NCBI RefSeq assembly: GCF_000830885.1
Contig: NZ_CP006951.1
Span: 868,001-932,000, forward strand
DNA: 64,000 nt
Origin: Dehalococcoides mccartyi CG5
GTDB lineage: Bacteria; Chloroflexota; Dehalococcoidia; Dehalococcoidales; Dehalococcoidaceae
Reading direction: 5' to 3'
In this document: positions 50,699-60,474 of the stretch, piece by piece
Position numbering within the stretch: position 1 is the stretch's first letter
Layout of the letters: each line of letters starts with the position of its first letter
The notes under the pieces: model-generated
Seen by the model: only the letters and a program-made list of their open reading frames with translations
What the model was told of the DNA's origin: nothing
Databases searched by the model: none
Position numbers and translations under genes: made by a program

Positions 50699-53600
50699 AT
50701 GAATAAACCCAAGAAAGTTCTTATTATCGGCTCCGGCCCCATTATCATCGGACAGGCAGCCGAATTTGATTACGCCGGTACCCAGGCCTGCAAAGCCATG
50801 CGTGAAGAAGGGGTGGAATCCATACTGGTAAACTCCAACCCGGCTACTATTATGACTGACGAAAATGTTGCGGACAGGGTATATATTGAACCCTTGACCG
50901 TTGAATCTATAACCAAAATCATTGAAAAAGAACGGCCGGACGGTTTGCTGCCTACTCTGGGCGGACAAACCGGACTTAATCTGGCGGTAGATCTGGCAGA
51001 CGCAGGCGTGCTTGCCAAGTACAACGTGCGTTCACTGGGTACACCCATAAATACCATCCGCACCGCCGAAGACCGCGAACTTTTTAAAGAATTGCTGACT
51101 AAAATAGGCGAACCTGTTCCTCCTTCGGAAACTGTGACTACAGCCGAAGACGCACTCCGTGTTGCCCATATGATAGGCCTGCCGGTGGTAATACGCCCGG
51201 CCTATACCCTTGGCGGCACCGGCGGCGGGTTCGCCCATAACTGGGATGAAGTTGAGGAAGTGGCTCAAACAGGCTTGAATGCCTCACCCATCCACCAGAT
51301 ACTGGTGGAAAAGTCGGTTGCCGGCTGGAAAGAAATTGAATACGAAGTAATGCGTGACGGGGCAGACAACTGCATAACTATCTGCAATATGGAAAACTTT
51401 GACCCGATGGGGGTGCATACCGGAGACAGCATTGTAGTTGTGCCCGTCCAGACCCTTACCAACAAAGAGTCCCAGATGCTCCGCACCGCTTCCATCAAGA
51501 TAATACGGGCATTGGGTATTGAAGGCGGCTGTAACGTACAACTTTCTCTAAACCCGAATGGCAACGAATATTATGTAATTGAGGTTAATCCCAGAGTATC
51601 CCGTTCATCAGCCCTAGCCAGCAAGGCCACCGGTTACCCCATTGCCCGGGTGGCTTCCAAGATAGCCATTGGCAAACGGCTGGATGAGATACCAAACACC
51701 GTTACCGGCAAAACTCTGGCCTGTTTTGAGCCTGCCGTAGACTATATTGTAGCTAAAATCCCCCGCTTCCCCTTTGACAAATTTGCACTTGGAGACCGGG
51801 GCTTAGGCACGCAGATGAAAGCCACCGGGGAAGTCATGGCCATTGACCGCAGTTTTGAAGCGGCTATCCACAAATCCATCCGCTCTCTGGAGTTCGGCAA
51901 GAAAACCGTACTCTGGGAAGACCGCAGCTGGATAATGGGAGATGACCTTTCCACCTATCCCCTTCATGCCCATGATACCCGCTTGTGGACAATACTGGCC
52001 GCTCTCCGCCGCGGGCATACACCCGAAGCTATCCATGAAAAAACAATGGTAGATAACTGGTTTTTATACAAACTGAAAAATATTACCGACATGGAAAAAC
52101 GCCTGCTTAAGGAAAATCTGACCCCCCTGCTTATGCTTGAAGCCAAACAAATGGGTTTTTCAGATGAAGAAATAGCCACCCTGTCAGGCAAACTGGCCGA
52201 ACAGGTCAGGCAGACAAGGCTGGAATGGAATATAAAACCGGTATTCAAAATGGTGGACACCTGTGCCGCCGAATTTGATGCCGCCACTCCATATTTCTAC
52301 TCCACCTATGAAGATGAAAATGAAGCTATCCCCCAGAATGTTAAAAAAGCAGTGGTTATAGGTTCGGGCCCTATCCGTATAGGACAGGGAATAGAGTTTG
52401 ACTACTGCTCGGTGCATGCCGCTTGGGCTTTAGAAAAGGCCGGTTTGCAGAGCATTATGATAAACTCCAACCCCGAAACGGTCTCAACAGATTTTGATAC
52501 CTCAAACCGTCTGTATTTTGAAGCTCTGGACGAAGAAAGTGTTCGGGATATTCTGGAAAATGAAAACATATCCGCACCCGAATCCACTCCCAGCATTGTC
52601 CAGTTCGGCGGGCAGACGGCTATAAACTTGGCTGCTCCCCTTACCCGAAGCAGCAATCCCATCATCGGTTCATCAGCCGAGGCTATAGATCTGGCCGAAG
52701 ACCGCCGCCGTTTTGAACGCCTGCTATCCGAGATGGGCATTCCTCAAGCACCGGGGGCCGGCATAACCAGTCTGGACGAGGCTCTCAGCATAGCCGACAG
52801 TATTGGCTACCCGGTGGTAGTCCGCCCAAGTTACGTACTAGGTGGACGGGCTATGGAAATAGTCAGTGATGCATCCGACCTTGTACGCTACATGAGCGCC
52901 GCCATAGAGCTGAATACCGGACACCCCATACTGATAGATAAATATCTGGTGGGCAAGGAAGTGGAAGTAGACGCCATTGCAGACGGGGAAACCGTGTTTA
53001 TCCCCGGCGTTATGGAGCATATTGAACGGGCAGGCGTCCATAGCGGAGACTCCATGGCAGTTTACCCCACCCAAAACCTGAATGAACATGATTTGGCGAC
53101 CATTACAGACTATACTATTCGCATCGGCAAAGCCCTGAACGTACGCGGGCTTATGAATATCCAGTTTGTAGTCTCCAAAGACCCCGAAGGGGGAGATAAT
53201 ATAGTATATGTACTGGAGGTAAATCCCAGAGGCTCACGAACTGTCCCTTTCCTCTCAAAAGTAACTGGTGTACCCATGGTGGACATAGCTGTAAATGTTA
53301 TGCTGGGTAAAACTATAAACGAACAGGGCTATCAAAACGGTATTATGCCTAATACGGATTTGGTAGCCATAAAAGCCCCTGTCTTCTCCATGGCAAAGCT
53401 GGTGGGGGTGGATACATACCTTGGGCCGGAAATGAAATCCACCGGCGAAGTAATGGGAGTAGACCACACCTTCAATAAAGCTCTGGTAAAAACCTTGCAG
53501 GCGGCATCTATAATGCTGCCCGAAACAGGCACTCTCCTATTCAGCATAGCTGACCGTGACAAGGCCGAAGCCCTGCCCCTTATCCGTACCCTGCATGGGC

Positions 53601-53938
53601 TGGGATATAATTTCTATGCTACCGAAGGCACTGCCGCCATGATAACCGCCGCCGGTATAACAGTTAAGCAGATAAGCAAGAAACTGGACGAGGGTCACCC
53701 CAATATTGTGGATATTATCCGTAACGGCACAGTCTGCGGAGTGATAAATACCATGACCGGTGGCAGAGTACCCCTGCGGGACGGTTTTTATATCCGCCGG
53801 GCAGCCGCCGAACGCAAAGTGCCTTGCTTTACCTCTATGGATACCGCCAAAGCCGCTGTGGAAGCTCTGGCAAACGGCAACCGCCAGATAACAGTCTTGC
53901 CCTTAAATGAATACCGCCAGGGCAAAAGCGGCAGTTAG
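50699..53938 (+). CDS. carB: Carbamoyl-phosphate synthase large subunit
   Basis: 1079 residues from the ATG at 50699, which begins MNKPKKVLIIGSGPIIIGQA; a TTG at 50669 would add ten unconserved residues. Two homologous ATP-grasp halves (VIRPAYTLGGTGGGF in the first, VVRPSYVLGGRAMEI in the second), an oligomerisation linker and a C-terminal MGS allosteric domain. Forms carbamoyl phosphate for pyrimidine (and possibly arginine) synthesis with CarA. Confidence 0.97.
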   Translation: MNKPKKVLIIGSGPIIIGQAAEFDYAGTQACKAMREEGVESILVNSNPATIMTDENVADRVYIEPLTVESITKIIEKERPDGLLPTLGGQTGLNLAVDLADAGVLAKYNVRSLGTPINTIRTAEDRELFKELLTKIGEPVPPSETVTTAEDALRVAHMIGLPVVIRPAYTLGGTGGGFAHNWDEVEEVAQTGLNASPIHQILVEKSVAGWKEIEYEVMRDGADNCITICNMENFDPMGVHTGDSIVVVPVQTLTNKESQMLRTASIKIIRALGIEGGCNVQLSLNPNGNEYYVIEVNPRVSRSSALASKATGYPIARVASKIAIGKRLDEIPNTVTGKTLACFEPAVDYIVAKIPRFPFDKFALGDRGLGTQMKATGEVMAIDRSFEAAIHKSIRSLEFGKKTVLWEDRSWIMGDDLSTYPLHAHDTRLWTILAALRRGHTPEAIHEKTMVDNWFLYKLKNITDMEKRLLKENLTPLLMLEAKQMGFSDEEIATLSGKLAEQVRQTRLEWNIKPVFKMVDTCAAEFDAATPYFYSTYEDENEAIPQNVKKAVVIGSGPIRIGQGIEFDYCSVHAAWALEKAGLQSIMINSNPETVSTDFDTSNRLYFEALDEESVRDILENENISAPESTPSIVQFGGQTAINLAAPLTRSSNPIIGSSAEAIDLAEDRRRFERLLSEMGIPQAPGAGITSLDEALSIADSIGYPVVVRPSYVLGGRAMEIVSDASDLVRYMSAAIELNTGHPILIDKYLVGKEVEVDAIADGETVFIPGVMEHIERAGVHSGDSMAVYPTQNLNEHDLATITDYTIRIGKALNVRGLMNIQFVVSKDPEGGDNIVYVLEVNPRGSRTVPFLSKVTGVPMVDIAVNVMLGKTINEQGYQNGIMPNTDLVAIKAPVFSMAKLVGVDTYLGPEMKSTGEVMGVDHTFNKALVKTLQAASIMLPETGTLLFSIADRDKAEALPLIRTLHGLGYNFYATEGTAAMITAAGITVKQISKKLDEGHPNIVDIIRNGTVCGVINTMTGGRVPLRDGFYIRRAAAERKVPCFTSMDTAKAAVEALANGNRQITVLPLNEYRQGKSGS

Positions 53939-53947
53939 GAAAATATA

Positions 53948-54733
53948 GTGACGACTACCCAGCTAAACCAGCTTTCAGCCGGTGTAATTGAAAATGAAGA
54001 GGTCATGCCCGGCATCTGCCTGATGTGGCTTGAAGCACCCGAAATAGCCGCCGTTGCCAGCCCGGGGCAGTTTGTAATGCTATCCTGCGGCGGTGAAAAC
54101 CTGCTCAGGCGGCCTATTTCCATCTACCAGTGCCTCAGGGAAACAGGGCTTATCGCCCTGATGTATGCAGTGGTAGGCAGCGGCACAAACTGGCTCAGCA
54201 AACTCCAAACCGGAGACAGCCTTTCGGTACTGGGGCCTTTGGGCAACGGGTTCAGGATAAGCGAACAAAGCCGACACCTGCTTCTGCTGGGAGGAGGACT
54301 GGGTATAGCCCCTCTCCGTTTTCTGGCAGACGAAGCCTTGAAGCAGGGCAAACGGGTCAGCCTGATACAGGGGGCCAAAACCGAGCTTCAGGTTTGCCCC
54401 GCCCACCTGCTTCCGGAAGAAGCCAGTTGCCATATTACCACTGAAAACGGGGCTATGGGCAGAAAAGGGCTTATCACCCGCCATCTGGCGGAGTTTCTGG
54501 CGGATGCAGACCAGATAATAGCCTGCGGACCTATGCCCATGCTGAAAGCCCTTTCCAAGGAAAGCGGACTTACCCAAAAAGACGTGCAGGTTTCACTGGA
54601 AGTACGTATGGCCTGCGGTCTGGGTATCTGCTACGGCTGTGCTGTAAAAACCACCAAAGGTATGAAAACTGTCTGTCACGACGGGCCGGTATTTGATATA
54701 CAGGATATCTATTGGGACGAAGTCAAGATATAA
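53948..54733 (+). CDS. pyrK: Dihydroorotate dehydrogenase electron transfer subunit PyrK
   Basis: 261 residues. FAD- and NAD-binding domains of the ferredoxin reductase type (RRPISIYQ, VGSGTNWLS, LLLGGGLGIAPLRFLA) and a C-terminal 2Fe-2S cysteine cluster (CGLGICYGCAVKT...CHDGPVF). Passes electrons from dihydroorotate dehydrogenase PyrD to NAD. The GTG start is 9 nt after carB. The partner pyrD, as well as pyrF, is not in this window, so the operon is split. Confidence 0.93.
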   Translation: MTTTQLNQLSAGVIENEEVMPGICLMWLEAPEIAAVASPGQFVMLSCGGENLLRRPISIYQCLRETGLIALMYAVVGSGTNWLSKLQTGDSLSVLGPLGNGFRISEQSRHLLLLGGGLGIAPLRFLADEALKQGKRVSLIQGAKTELQVCPAHLLPEEASCHITTENGAMGRKGLITRHLAEFLADADQIIACGPMPMLKALSKESGLTQKDVQVSLEVRMACGLGICYGCAVKTTKGMKTVCHDGPVFDIQDIYWDEVKI

Positions 54734-54761
54734 AACTGCTCTTCCAGTAAATGTACAACCG

Positions 54762-54785
54762 AAAAGGGGCTTTAAAGCCCCTTTT
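54762..54785. terminator. Bidirectional terminator between pyrK and folE
   Basis: A perfect palindrome AAAAGGGGCTTT / AAAGCCCCTTTT, with A- and T-runs on opposite sides, between convergent operons ending at 54733 and 54815. Confidence 0.9.
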
Positions 54786-54814
54786 ATCATTTCACATATA
54801 TTTTAAACTTTTAA

Positions 54815-55384
54815 TTAGCCCTTGTGCTGGATAAGCGAAAGAAACTCTGCTCTGGCAGCGGGTGACTTATGGAAACTACCGCGAAGTGCCGAGGTTATCA
54901 CCCGGCTGCCGGGCTTTTTGATGCCCCGCATCACCATGCACATGTGTTCGGCCTCTATCACTACGGCCACTCCGTCACATTTAAGCCCGTCCATAATAGC
55001 GTCCGCAATCTGGGTGGCCATGCGTTCCTGTATCTGGGGGCGTTTGGCATAAATTTCAACCACTCTGGCAAGCTTGCTTATTCCTACTACCCGCCCGTCA
55101 ATGTTGGGGATATAACCTATATGGACTACCCCCGAAAAGGGCAGAAGGTGATGCTCGCACATAGAGTAAAAAGGTATATCTTTTACAATAACCATCTCGC
55201 GGTGGCCAAGTTCGTATCCAACCCGCAAAACTTCTGCCGGGTCTTGGTTCATACCTGAAAACAGCTCAGTATACATCTGGGCTACCCGTCTGGGAGTTTC
55301 TTTGAGCCCCTCCCTATCCGGGTCTTCGCCAATAGCTACCAGAATATTTTGTACCGACTGTTTTATTGCCTGTTCATCAAACAT
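54815..55384 (-). CDS. folE: GTP cyclohydrolase I
   Basis: 189 residues. First step of folate (dihydroneopterin) synthesis. Zinc ligands in [10 protein letters not shown] and the later HMCMVMRG; substrate motif [13 protein letters not shown]. Last gene of the ppiC-hom-thrC-folE transcript. Confidence 0.96.
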   Translation of the reverse strand: MFDEQAIKQSVQNILVAIGEDPDREGLKETPRRVAQMYTELFSGMNQDPAEVLRVGYELGHREMVIVKDIPFYSMCEHHLLPFSGVVHIGYIPNIDGRVVGISKLARVVEIYAKRPQIQERMATQIADAIMDGLKCDGVAVVIEAEHMCMVMRGIKKPGSRVITSALRGSFHKSPAARAEFLSLIQHKG

Positions 55385-55418
55385 TTTACCAATTCTCCAG
55401 AATTATTGAGCCGACAGC

Positions 55419-56465
55419 CTACCAGCCCAGTACTTTTTCCACTGCCCCAAGGCTGGCTTCGGTTTCGGAAAAACCTCCCGCCCCTTTTATAGCAATATCA
55501 CTGTCCTTCAGGCCGTTTCCGGTAACTACACAGACTATCTGGCTTGCGGAAAAATCCTGACCGCCCTTTATCCGTTTTATCAGCCCGGCCAAGGGTGCGG
55601 CGGAAGCAGGTTCGCCAAAAATACCGGCAGAAGCCATTTTATGATAAGCGGCCATTATTTCAGCATCTGAAACCATATCTATCAGCCCGACTGATTCATC
55701 TCTGGCTTCTTCGGCCTTTTTCCAAGAAGCAGGGTTGCCGATGCGGATAGCAGTGGCCAGTGTTTCAGGCTCGGCAATGGCGTGACCGCGTACAATGGGA
55801 GCAGCCCCTTCAGCCTGAAAGCCCATCATTTTGGGAAGTGAAGCTGCTTTGCCCAACTGGTGGTATTCTTTAAAACCCTTCCAGTAGGCAGTAATATTGC
55901 CGGCGTTGCCCACCGGTATAAAGAGATAGTCAGGTGCTTTGCCCAAAGCGTCTACAATCTCAAAAGCGGCGGTTTTCTGGCCTTCTATACGGTATGGATT
56001 AACCGAGTTAACCAGAGCCACCTTGTGCTTTTCAGTAAGTTTGAAGACTATCTGCAGGGCTTGGTCAAAGTTGCCTTTTATCTGGATGATTTTTGCCCCA
56101 TAAACAATAGCCTGAGCCAGTTTGCCAAGGGCTATTTTGCCGGACGGTATGATTATTATAGACTCAAGACCGCTTGCGGCCGCATATGCGGTAGCCGAAG
56201 CACTGGTATTGCCGGTGGAAGCACACACAACCGCTTTAAACCCATCTTCAATAGCCTTGGCAACCGCCATTACCATACCCCTGTCTTTGAAAGAACCAGT
56301 AGGATTGCAGCCCTCCAGCTTGAAATACAGCTCACCTACCCCCAGTTCTTTTTCCAGTTTTAGGCAACGTACCAACGGGGTATCGCCCTCACCCAGAGTA
56401 AGTGACGGGGTTTTATCTGTAACCGGCAGATATTTCCGGTAATGTTCAATGACACCCTGTTTCAT
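55419..56465 (-). CDS. thrC: Threonine synthase
   Basis: 348 residues, PLP enzyme converting phosphohomoserine to threonine. PLP lysine in TGSFKDRGM, substrate loop [18 protein letters not shown], glycine loop [12 protein letters not shown]. It is 8 nt after hom. No thrB was seen in the window. Confidence 0.95.
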   Translation of the reverse strand: MKQGVIEHYRKYLPVTDKTPSLTLGEGDTPLVRCLKLEKELGVGELYFKLEGCNPTGSFKDRGMVMAVAKAIEDGFKAVVCASTGNTSASATAYAAASGLESIIIIPSGKIALGKLAQAIVYGAKIIQIKGNFDQALQIVFKLTEKHKVALVNSVNPYRIEGQKTAAFEIVDALGKAPDYLFIPVGNAGNITAYWKGFKEYHQLGKAASLPKMMGFQAEGAAPIVRGHAIAEPETLATAIRIGNPASWKKAEEARDESVGLIDMVSDAEIMAAYHKMASAGIFGEPASAAPLAGLIKRIKGGQDFSASQIVCVVTGNGLKDSDIAIKGAGGFSETEASLGAVEKVLGW

Positions 56466-56473
56466 ATATTCTC

Positions 56474-57775
56474 CTAAATACCCACCCGAACAAAATTATT
56501 GATTTCCTTAACCTTATCCAGTCCGCCCAACTTCACCAGCGCCTGCTGAACAAAAGCTTCTTTGGCGGGATGAGTCATGATAACTATCTCGGCAGTCAGG
56601 TTTTTCTCGTCTGTTTCTTTCTGGATTACAGACGAAATACTGATACTATGGTCACCCAGTACCTTGGCGATAAGAGCCAGCACACCCGGCGAATCAGTAA
56701 CAGTCATCCGCAGGTAGTAACGGGTGAGAATATCACTCATGGGTTTTATGCCAAGCGGTTTGTCCATATTCCAGCGCATGCGGTTGCCCACCCCAAGGTG
56801 GATATCCTGAGCGGCGGCCAATACATCGGCCACTACTGCACTGGAAGTGGCCAAAGCCCCCGCCCCCTGCCCCTGAAAGAGAACCGGCCCAACCAAATCT
56901 CCCTCTACCAGAACAGCATTGAAAACCCCGTCCACCTTTGCCAGCCAATCATCTTTGGGTAAAAACACAGGGTGAACTCTGGCTTCTATCTGCCCGTTGC
57001 CGGGTTTGGTAATAGCCAGCAATTTTATGTTAAACCCAAGTTCGTCTGCATAGCAGAAATCACGGCTGGTCAGGCGGGAAATGCCTTCGCGGTAAATATC
57101 TTCCGGCTTTACCACGCACTGGAAGTTTATGGAAGCCATAATGGCCAGTTTATACACGGCATCTGTGCCCTCTATGTCATTAGAGGGGTTAGCTTCGGCA
57201 TAACCCAGAGATTGGGCTTGTTTAAGAGCAGTTGCAAAGTCCAGCCCTTCTTTGGCCATACGGGTCAGAATATAGTTGGTAGTCCCGTTGATAATGGCGT
57301 AAATGCCCTTTATATGGTTAGCCGCCAGATCATACTGGAAAGGTGAAATAAGGGGTATGCCACCGCCCACGCTGGCTTCACAGCGAAGACCAACGTTATT
57401 GTCTTTGGCCAGTTTGACCAGTTCCGGGGCATGCTTGGCTATAACCTCTTTATTAGAGGTAACTACGCACTTGCCCATTTTCAGCCCGCGTGAAAGCAGG
57501 TTGAAGGCCGGGTATTCCCCGCCGATAGCCTCTACCACTATATCCAGACCGGGGGTATTAAAAAAGTCATCTTCATCAGTAGTCAGCACGCCTTCCGGCA
57601 AAGACTTTGCCAAAGGGCGGGTCATATCCTGAGGGAGAACCTTAACTTTTTTCAGTTTCAGGGGAAATCCCAGCTGGGCAGAAAGGAACTCTTCCCTTTC
57701 GCAAAGCACTTTGGACACCTGTCCGGCTACTACTCCCAGACCGATAACTCCTACCCCTATATACTTTTTTTCCAT
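56474..57775 (-). CDS. hom: Homoserine dehydrogenase
   Basis: 433 residues. NAD(P)-binding [13 protein letters not shown], catalytic region with TSNKEVIA and [22 protein letters not shown], and a C-terminal ACT domain (about 350-430) that usually confers threonine feedback. It leads to threonine, methionine and isoleucine. Immediately upstream of thrC. Confidence 0.95.
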   Translation of the reverse strand: MEKKYIGVGVIGLGVVAGQVSKVLCEREEFLSAQLGFPLKLKKVKVLPQDMTRPLAKSLPEGVLTTDEDDFFNTPGLDIVVEAIGGEYPAFNLLSRGLKMGKCVVTSNKEVIAKHAPELVKLAKDNNVGLRCEASVGGGIPLISPFQYDLAANHIKGIYAIINGTTNYILTRMAKEGLDFATALKQAQSLGYAEANPSNDIEGTDAVYKLAIMASINFQCVVKPEDIYREGISRLTSRDFCYADELGFNIKLLAITKPGNGQIEARVHPVFLPKDDWLAKVDGVFNAVLVEGDLVGPVLFQGQGAGALATSSAVVADVLAAAQDIHLGVGNRMRWNMDKPLGIKPMSDILTRYYLRMTVTDSPGVLALIAKVLGDHSISISSVIQKETDEKNLTAEIVIMTHPAKEAFVQQALVKLGGLDKVKEINNFVRVGI

Positions 57776-57792
57776 TGGAATTGTCCCCTATC

Positions 57793-59061
57793 CTATTTGT
57801 CTAGCTGGGTTATAGCAAAGGTAATAAGTTCGTCACTAAAAGTATTGGTCAGCTTGTCCAGATTGGCAGCCTTCAGGTCAGCAGTCCATTGGTCCAGTTT
57901 GTCACTTATAAGAAGTTTCCGGTCATCTTCGCTGAGCTGGCGGTTTTCATCAATACTTTTTAACCTTACTATCCAGCAACCGCCGCGAGTATAATTGGTA
58001 TCGTCCTGAATGGGGTCAAGAACGGTATTCAGCTCTACATCAGTGGCAAAGATAATATCAGCCACGTTCTCAGGTACGCTTGAGAAGGTTATCCAGTCCA
58101 TATCGCCCTGGTTTTCCTCTACATTGGCCAGTTGTGAAAACTCAACCGCCAAATCCCCCCAGCTTTCACCGGCTGCCAATCGGGCTTTTACCTCAAGTGC
58201 CACCTGTTCCGAGGGCAACAGCATACCCAAAGTATGAATCTGCTCGGAATCAGTCTTGCGTTCCAGCACTTCCATCAGCCAGTAAGCCCTCTGTTTGCTT
58301 ACGTCAGCATCCTGTACCAAAGCATAGTCATACCCTTCGGTTGAGAAAATATACTTTTCCAATATCTCTGAACCGTAAAGGGAAGTTATGGTACCGGCAG
58401 GTTTGAAACCTATACTGCCGCTGTCAGTTTTGGTATTTGATTCCAGAGACAGTTCGGCAGCTTTAGCGGCAAATTCTTCATCAGTGGTTATACCGGCTAG
58501 TACATCACTGGCGGCGTTTTCACTCTCAAGGAGCATAGCCAGAGCCTCACGCTGTTCAGCGGTCTGGGGCACCTGAGGATCAAAATATTCGGTCTTCAGT
58601 TTATCAGTCAGCAAGCTTGCCCGTACAATATCCCGTACGGCGGGCACATCTGTCAGGCTGTTTTCCTCTATAGCGGCATCTATTTCGTCATCAGATATGG
58701 TGTAACCCATTTCAGATGCTTTTTCTACCATAAGCTGGTTTAGCTGGATTCGCTCAGATACTGCATCTATAAAATAATAGGCATACTGGGAATCACCGCC
58801 AGTAAAATGCCTGAGGGCGTCTACGAAATAAGCAACGTTGTATTTGGTATCTCCAACGGTAAGTACAGTAGTATGCATGGGTTTGTACTGATCTACATAC
58901 CAGCCCTTGTATACACCGATACCCACCAGAGCCAAAACAATGCCTATCACCGAAAGCCCGGTGGCAAAGATTATCCTCTGGCGTTTCCTTTGGGCTTCAA
59001 ATTTTGCTACCTGATGTTTGCTGTAATGGCGTTTTACGGGTTGCTGCGGTTTTTTAGCCAA
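57793..59061 (-). CDS. Membrane-anchored SurA/PpiC-like peptidyl-prolyl isomerase
   Basis: 422 residues. Basic cytoplasmic N-terminus (KKPQQPVKRHYSKHQVAKFEAQRKRQR), one membrane helix (about 31-51), a SurA-N-like helical chaperone segment (residues 65-200) and parvulin-like repeats: a weak one near 200-270 and another around 275-385 (HTLGMLLPSEQVALEVKARLAAGESWGDLAVEFSQ). Probably assists folding of exported proteins. Leads the operon with hom, thrC and folE, with 17 nt to hom. Activity as isomerase versus chaperone is unresolved. Confidence 0.8.
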   Translation of the reverse strand: MAKKPQQPVKRHYSKHQVAKFEAQRKRQRIIFATGLSVIGIVLALVGIGVYKGWYVDQYKPMHTTVLTVGDTKYNVAYFVDALRHFTGGDSQYAYYFIDAVSERIQLNQLMVEKASEMGYTISDDEIDAAIEENSLTDVPAVRDIVRASLLTDKLKTEYFDPQVPQTAEQREALAMLLESENAASDVLAGITTDEEFAAKAAELSLESNTKTDSGSIGFKPAGTITSLYGSEILEKYIFSTEGYDYALVQDADVSKQRAYWLMEVLERKTDSEQIHTLGMLLPSEQVALEVKARLAAGESWGDLAVEFSQLANVEENQGDMDWITFSSVPENVADIIFATDVELNTVLDPIQDDTNYTRGGCWIVRLKSIDENRQLSEDDRKLLISDKLDQWTADLKAANLDKLTNTFSDELITFAITQLDK

Positions 59062-59364
59062 TTTTGTCTATCCCCCTAATATTATCCTGGTACTTAAAAC
59101 AACCCCCATTCCAGAAAGGGCAGTTTGTTGTCCATAAATCCCTTCTCCGCAAATGTCTTAACCTCTTTGCGGAAAGAAAGTCACATAATTATAGATTCTA
59201 CCAATATATAACGCAACGCATCAGTTTTGGTTAAACTTGATTTAACCGCCCCGAATATATTAAGATAAGTTCTCATTGCAATATACACTTATCCATCTGT
59301 TATCCTTTTCCTGTACCCTATCCCTCTTAGCTTATAGAATTTGCTTAGAAGAGAACAAGAACCG
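59062..59364. other. Intergenic region between divergent operons
   Basis: 303 nt with no gene. It holds an 8-bp inverted repeat TCCGCAAA (59146-59153) / TTTGCGGA (59166-59173), which would be a stem-loop in the ppiC leader or an operator. No strong promoter pair was picked out with confidence. Confidence 0.45.
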
Positions 59365-60450
59365 ATGAAAGCTATTATTCTGGTCGGTGGACAGGGCACA
59401 AGGCTTCGGCCACTGAGCATAAACACGCCTAAATCCATGGTCCCGGTACTTAATGTACCTTTCCTCAGCCATGTTCTGCGTCACCTGTCTTCTTATGGCA
59501 TCAAAGATATTATCCTTACCCAAGGGCATCTGGCTGCCCCCATTGAACAGTATTTCGGCAACGGGCAGAGCCTTGGAGTTAATTTGGTTTATTCGGTTGA
59601 ACATGAGGCTCTGGGCACAGCCGGAGCAATAAAAAATGCCGAGCGGTTTTTGGATGATACTTTTTTCACTCTGAACGGGGATATTTTTACCCATCTGGAT
59701 TTAGACGCTATGCTGCAATCACACCGAGACAGAAAAGCACTGGTCAGCATAGCCCTGACACCGGTAGATGACCCTACCAAATACGGTTTGGTGGAAACAA
59801 CACCTGACGGAAGGGTAAGCCGCTTTTTGGAAAAACCGTCACCCTCCCAGATAACAACCAATATGATAAATGCCGGTACATATTTAATTGAACCCGAAGT
59901 ACTCAAATATATACCTGAGGATGAGAACCACAGCTTTGAAAGGCAACTTTTCCCCCGCCTGCTGAATGAGTGCCAGGCGGTTTATGCCTATCCTTCCAGT
60001 GCATACTGGATAGACATTGGCAGCCCCGAAAAATACTCCCAGCTAAACAGGGATTTACTCTGCGGCGAGGGCGGAGATTTTGGTTTCAGCCGAGGTAATG
60101 AAATAATCATTGGCCGCGGTTGCCAGCTTCACCCCACAGCCCAAATCAGCGGGCCGGTACTGGTGGGAGAAAATTGTGTTATAGGCGCAAATGCCCGTAT
60201 CACAGGGCCAGTAGTTATCGGCGCGGAATGCCGGATTGAAGATGAGGCTACCCTTACCGAATCTGTTATCTGGCGGAATGTGACCATAGGAACCGAATGT
60301 AAAGTTGTTTCGTCCATCATTGCCAATCATTGCCACCTGAAAGCCGGCGGCAAATATGAAAACGTGGTGTTGGGAGACAATGTGACCGCCGAATGCGGTT
60401 GCGCGCCGGAACCCGGCAGCAAAGTCTGCCCGGGTATCCTTATGATCTAA
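59365..60450 (+). CDS. Sugar-phosphate nucleotidyltransferase
   Basis: 361 residues. N-terminal nucleotidyltransferase domain (ILVGGQGTRLRPLSINTPKSMVP, FFTLNGDIFTHLDLD, EKPSPSQITTNMINAGTYL in pieces) and a C-terminal left-handed beta-helix of hexapeptide repeats (IGRGCQLHPTAQISG, VLVGENCVIGANARITG). Most like mannose-1-phosphate guanylyltransferase or glucose-1-phosphate thymidylyl/uridylyltransferase; the sugar is not certain. The ATG at 59365 begins MKAIILV; a TTG at 59341 is rejected. Likely supplies an activated sugar for surface glycans. Confidence 0.88.
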   Translation: MKAIILVGGQGTRLRPLSINTPKSMVPVLNVPFLSHVLRHLSSYGIKDIILTQGHLAAPIEQYFGNGQSLGVNLVYSVEHEALGTAGAIKNAERFLDDTFFTLNGDIFTHLDLDAMLQSHRDRKALVSIALTPVDDPTKYGLVETTPDGRVSRFLEKPSPSQITTNMINAGTYLIEPEVLKYIPEDENHSFERQLFPRLLNECQAVYAYPSSAYWIDIGSPEKYSQLNRDLLCGEGGDFGFSRGNEIIIGRGCQLHPTAQISGPVLVGENCVIGANARITGPVVIGAECRIEDEATLTESVIWRNVTIGTECKVVSSIIANHCHLKAGGKYENVVLGDNVTAECGCAPEPGSKVCPGILMI

Positions 60451-60474
60451 TCAGAGACAAGAGGAGGAAAAGAC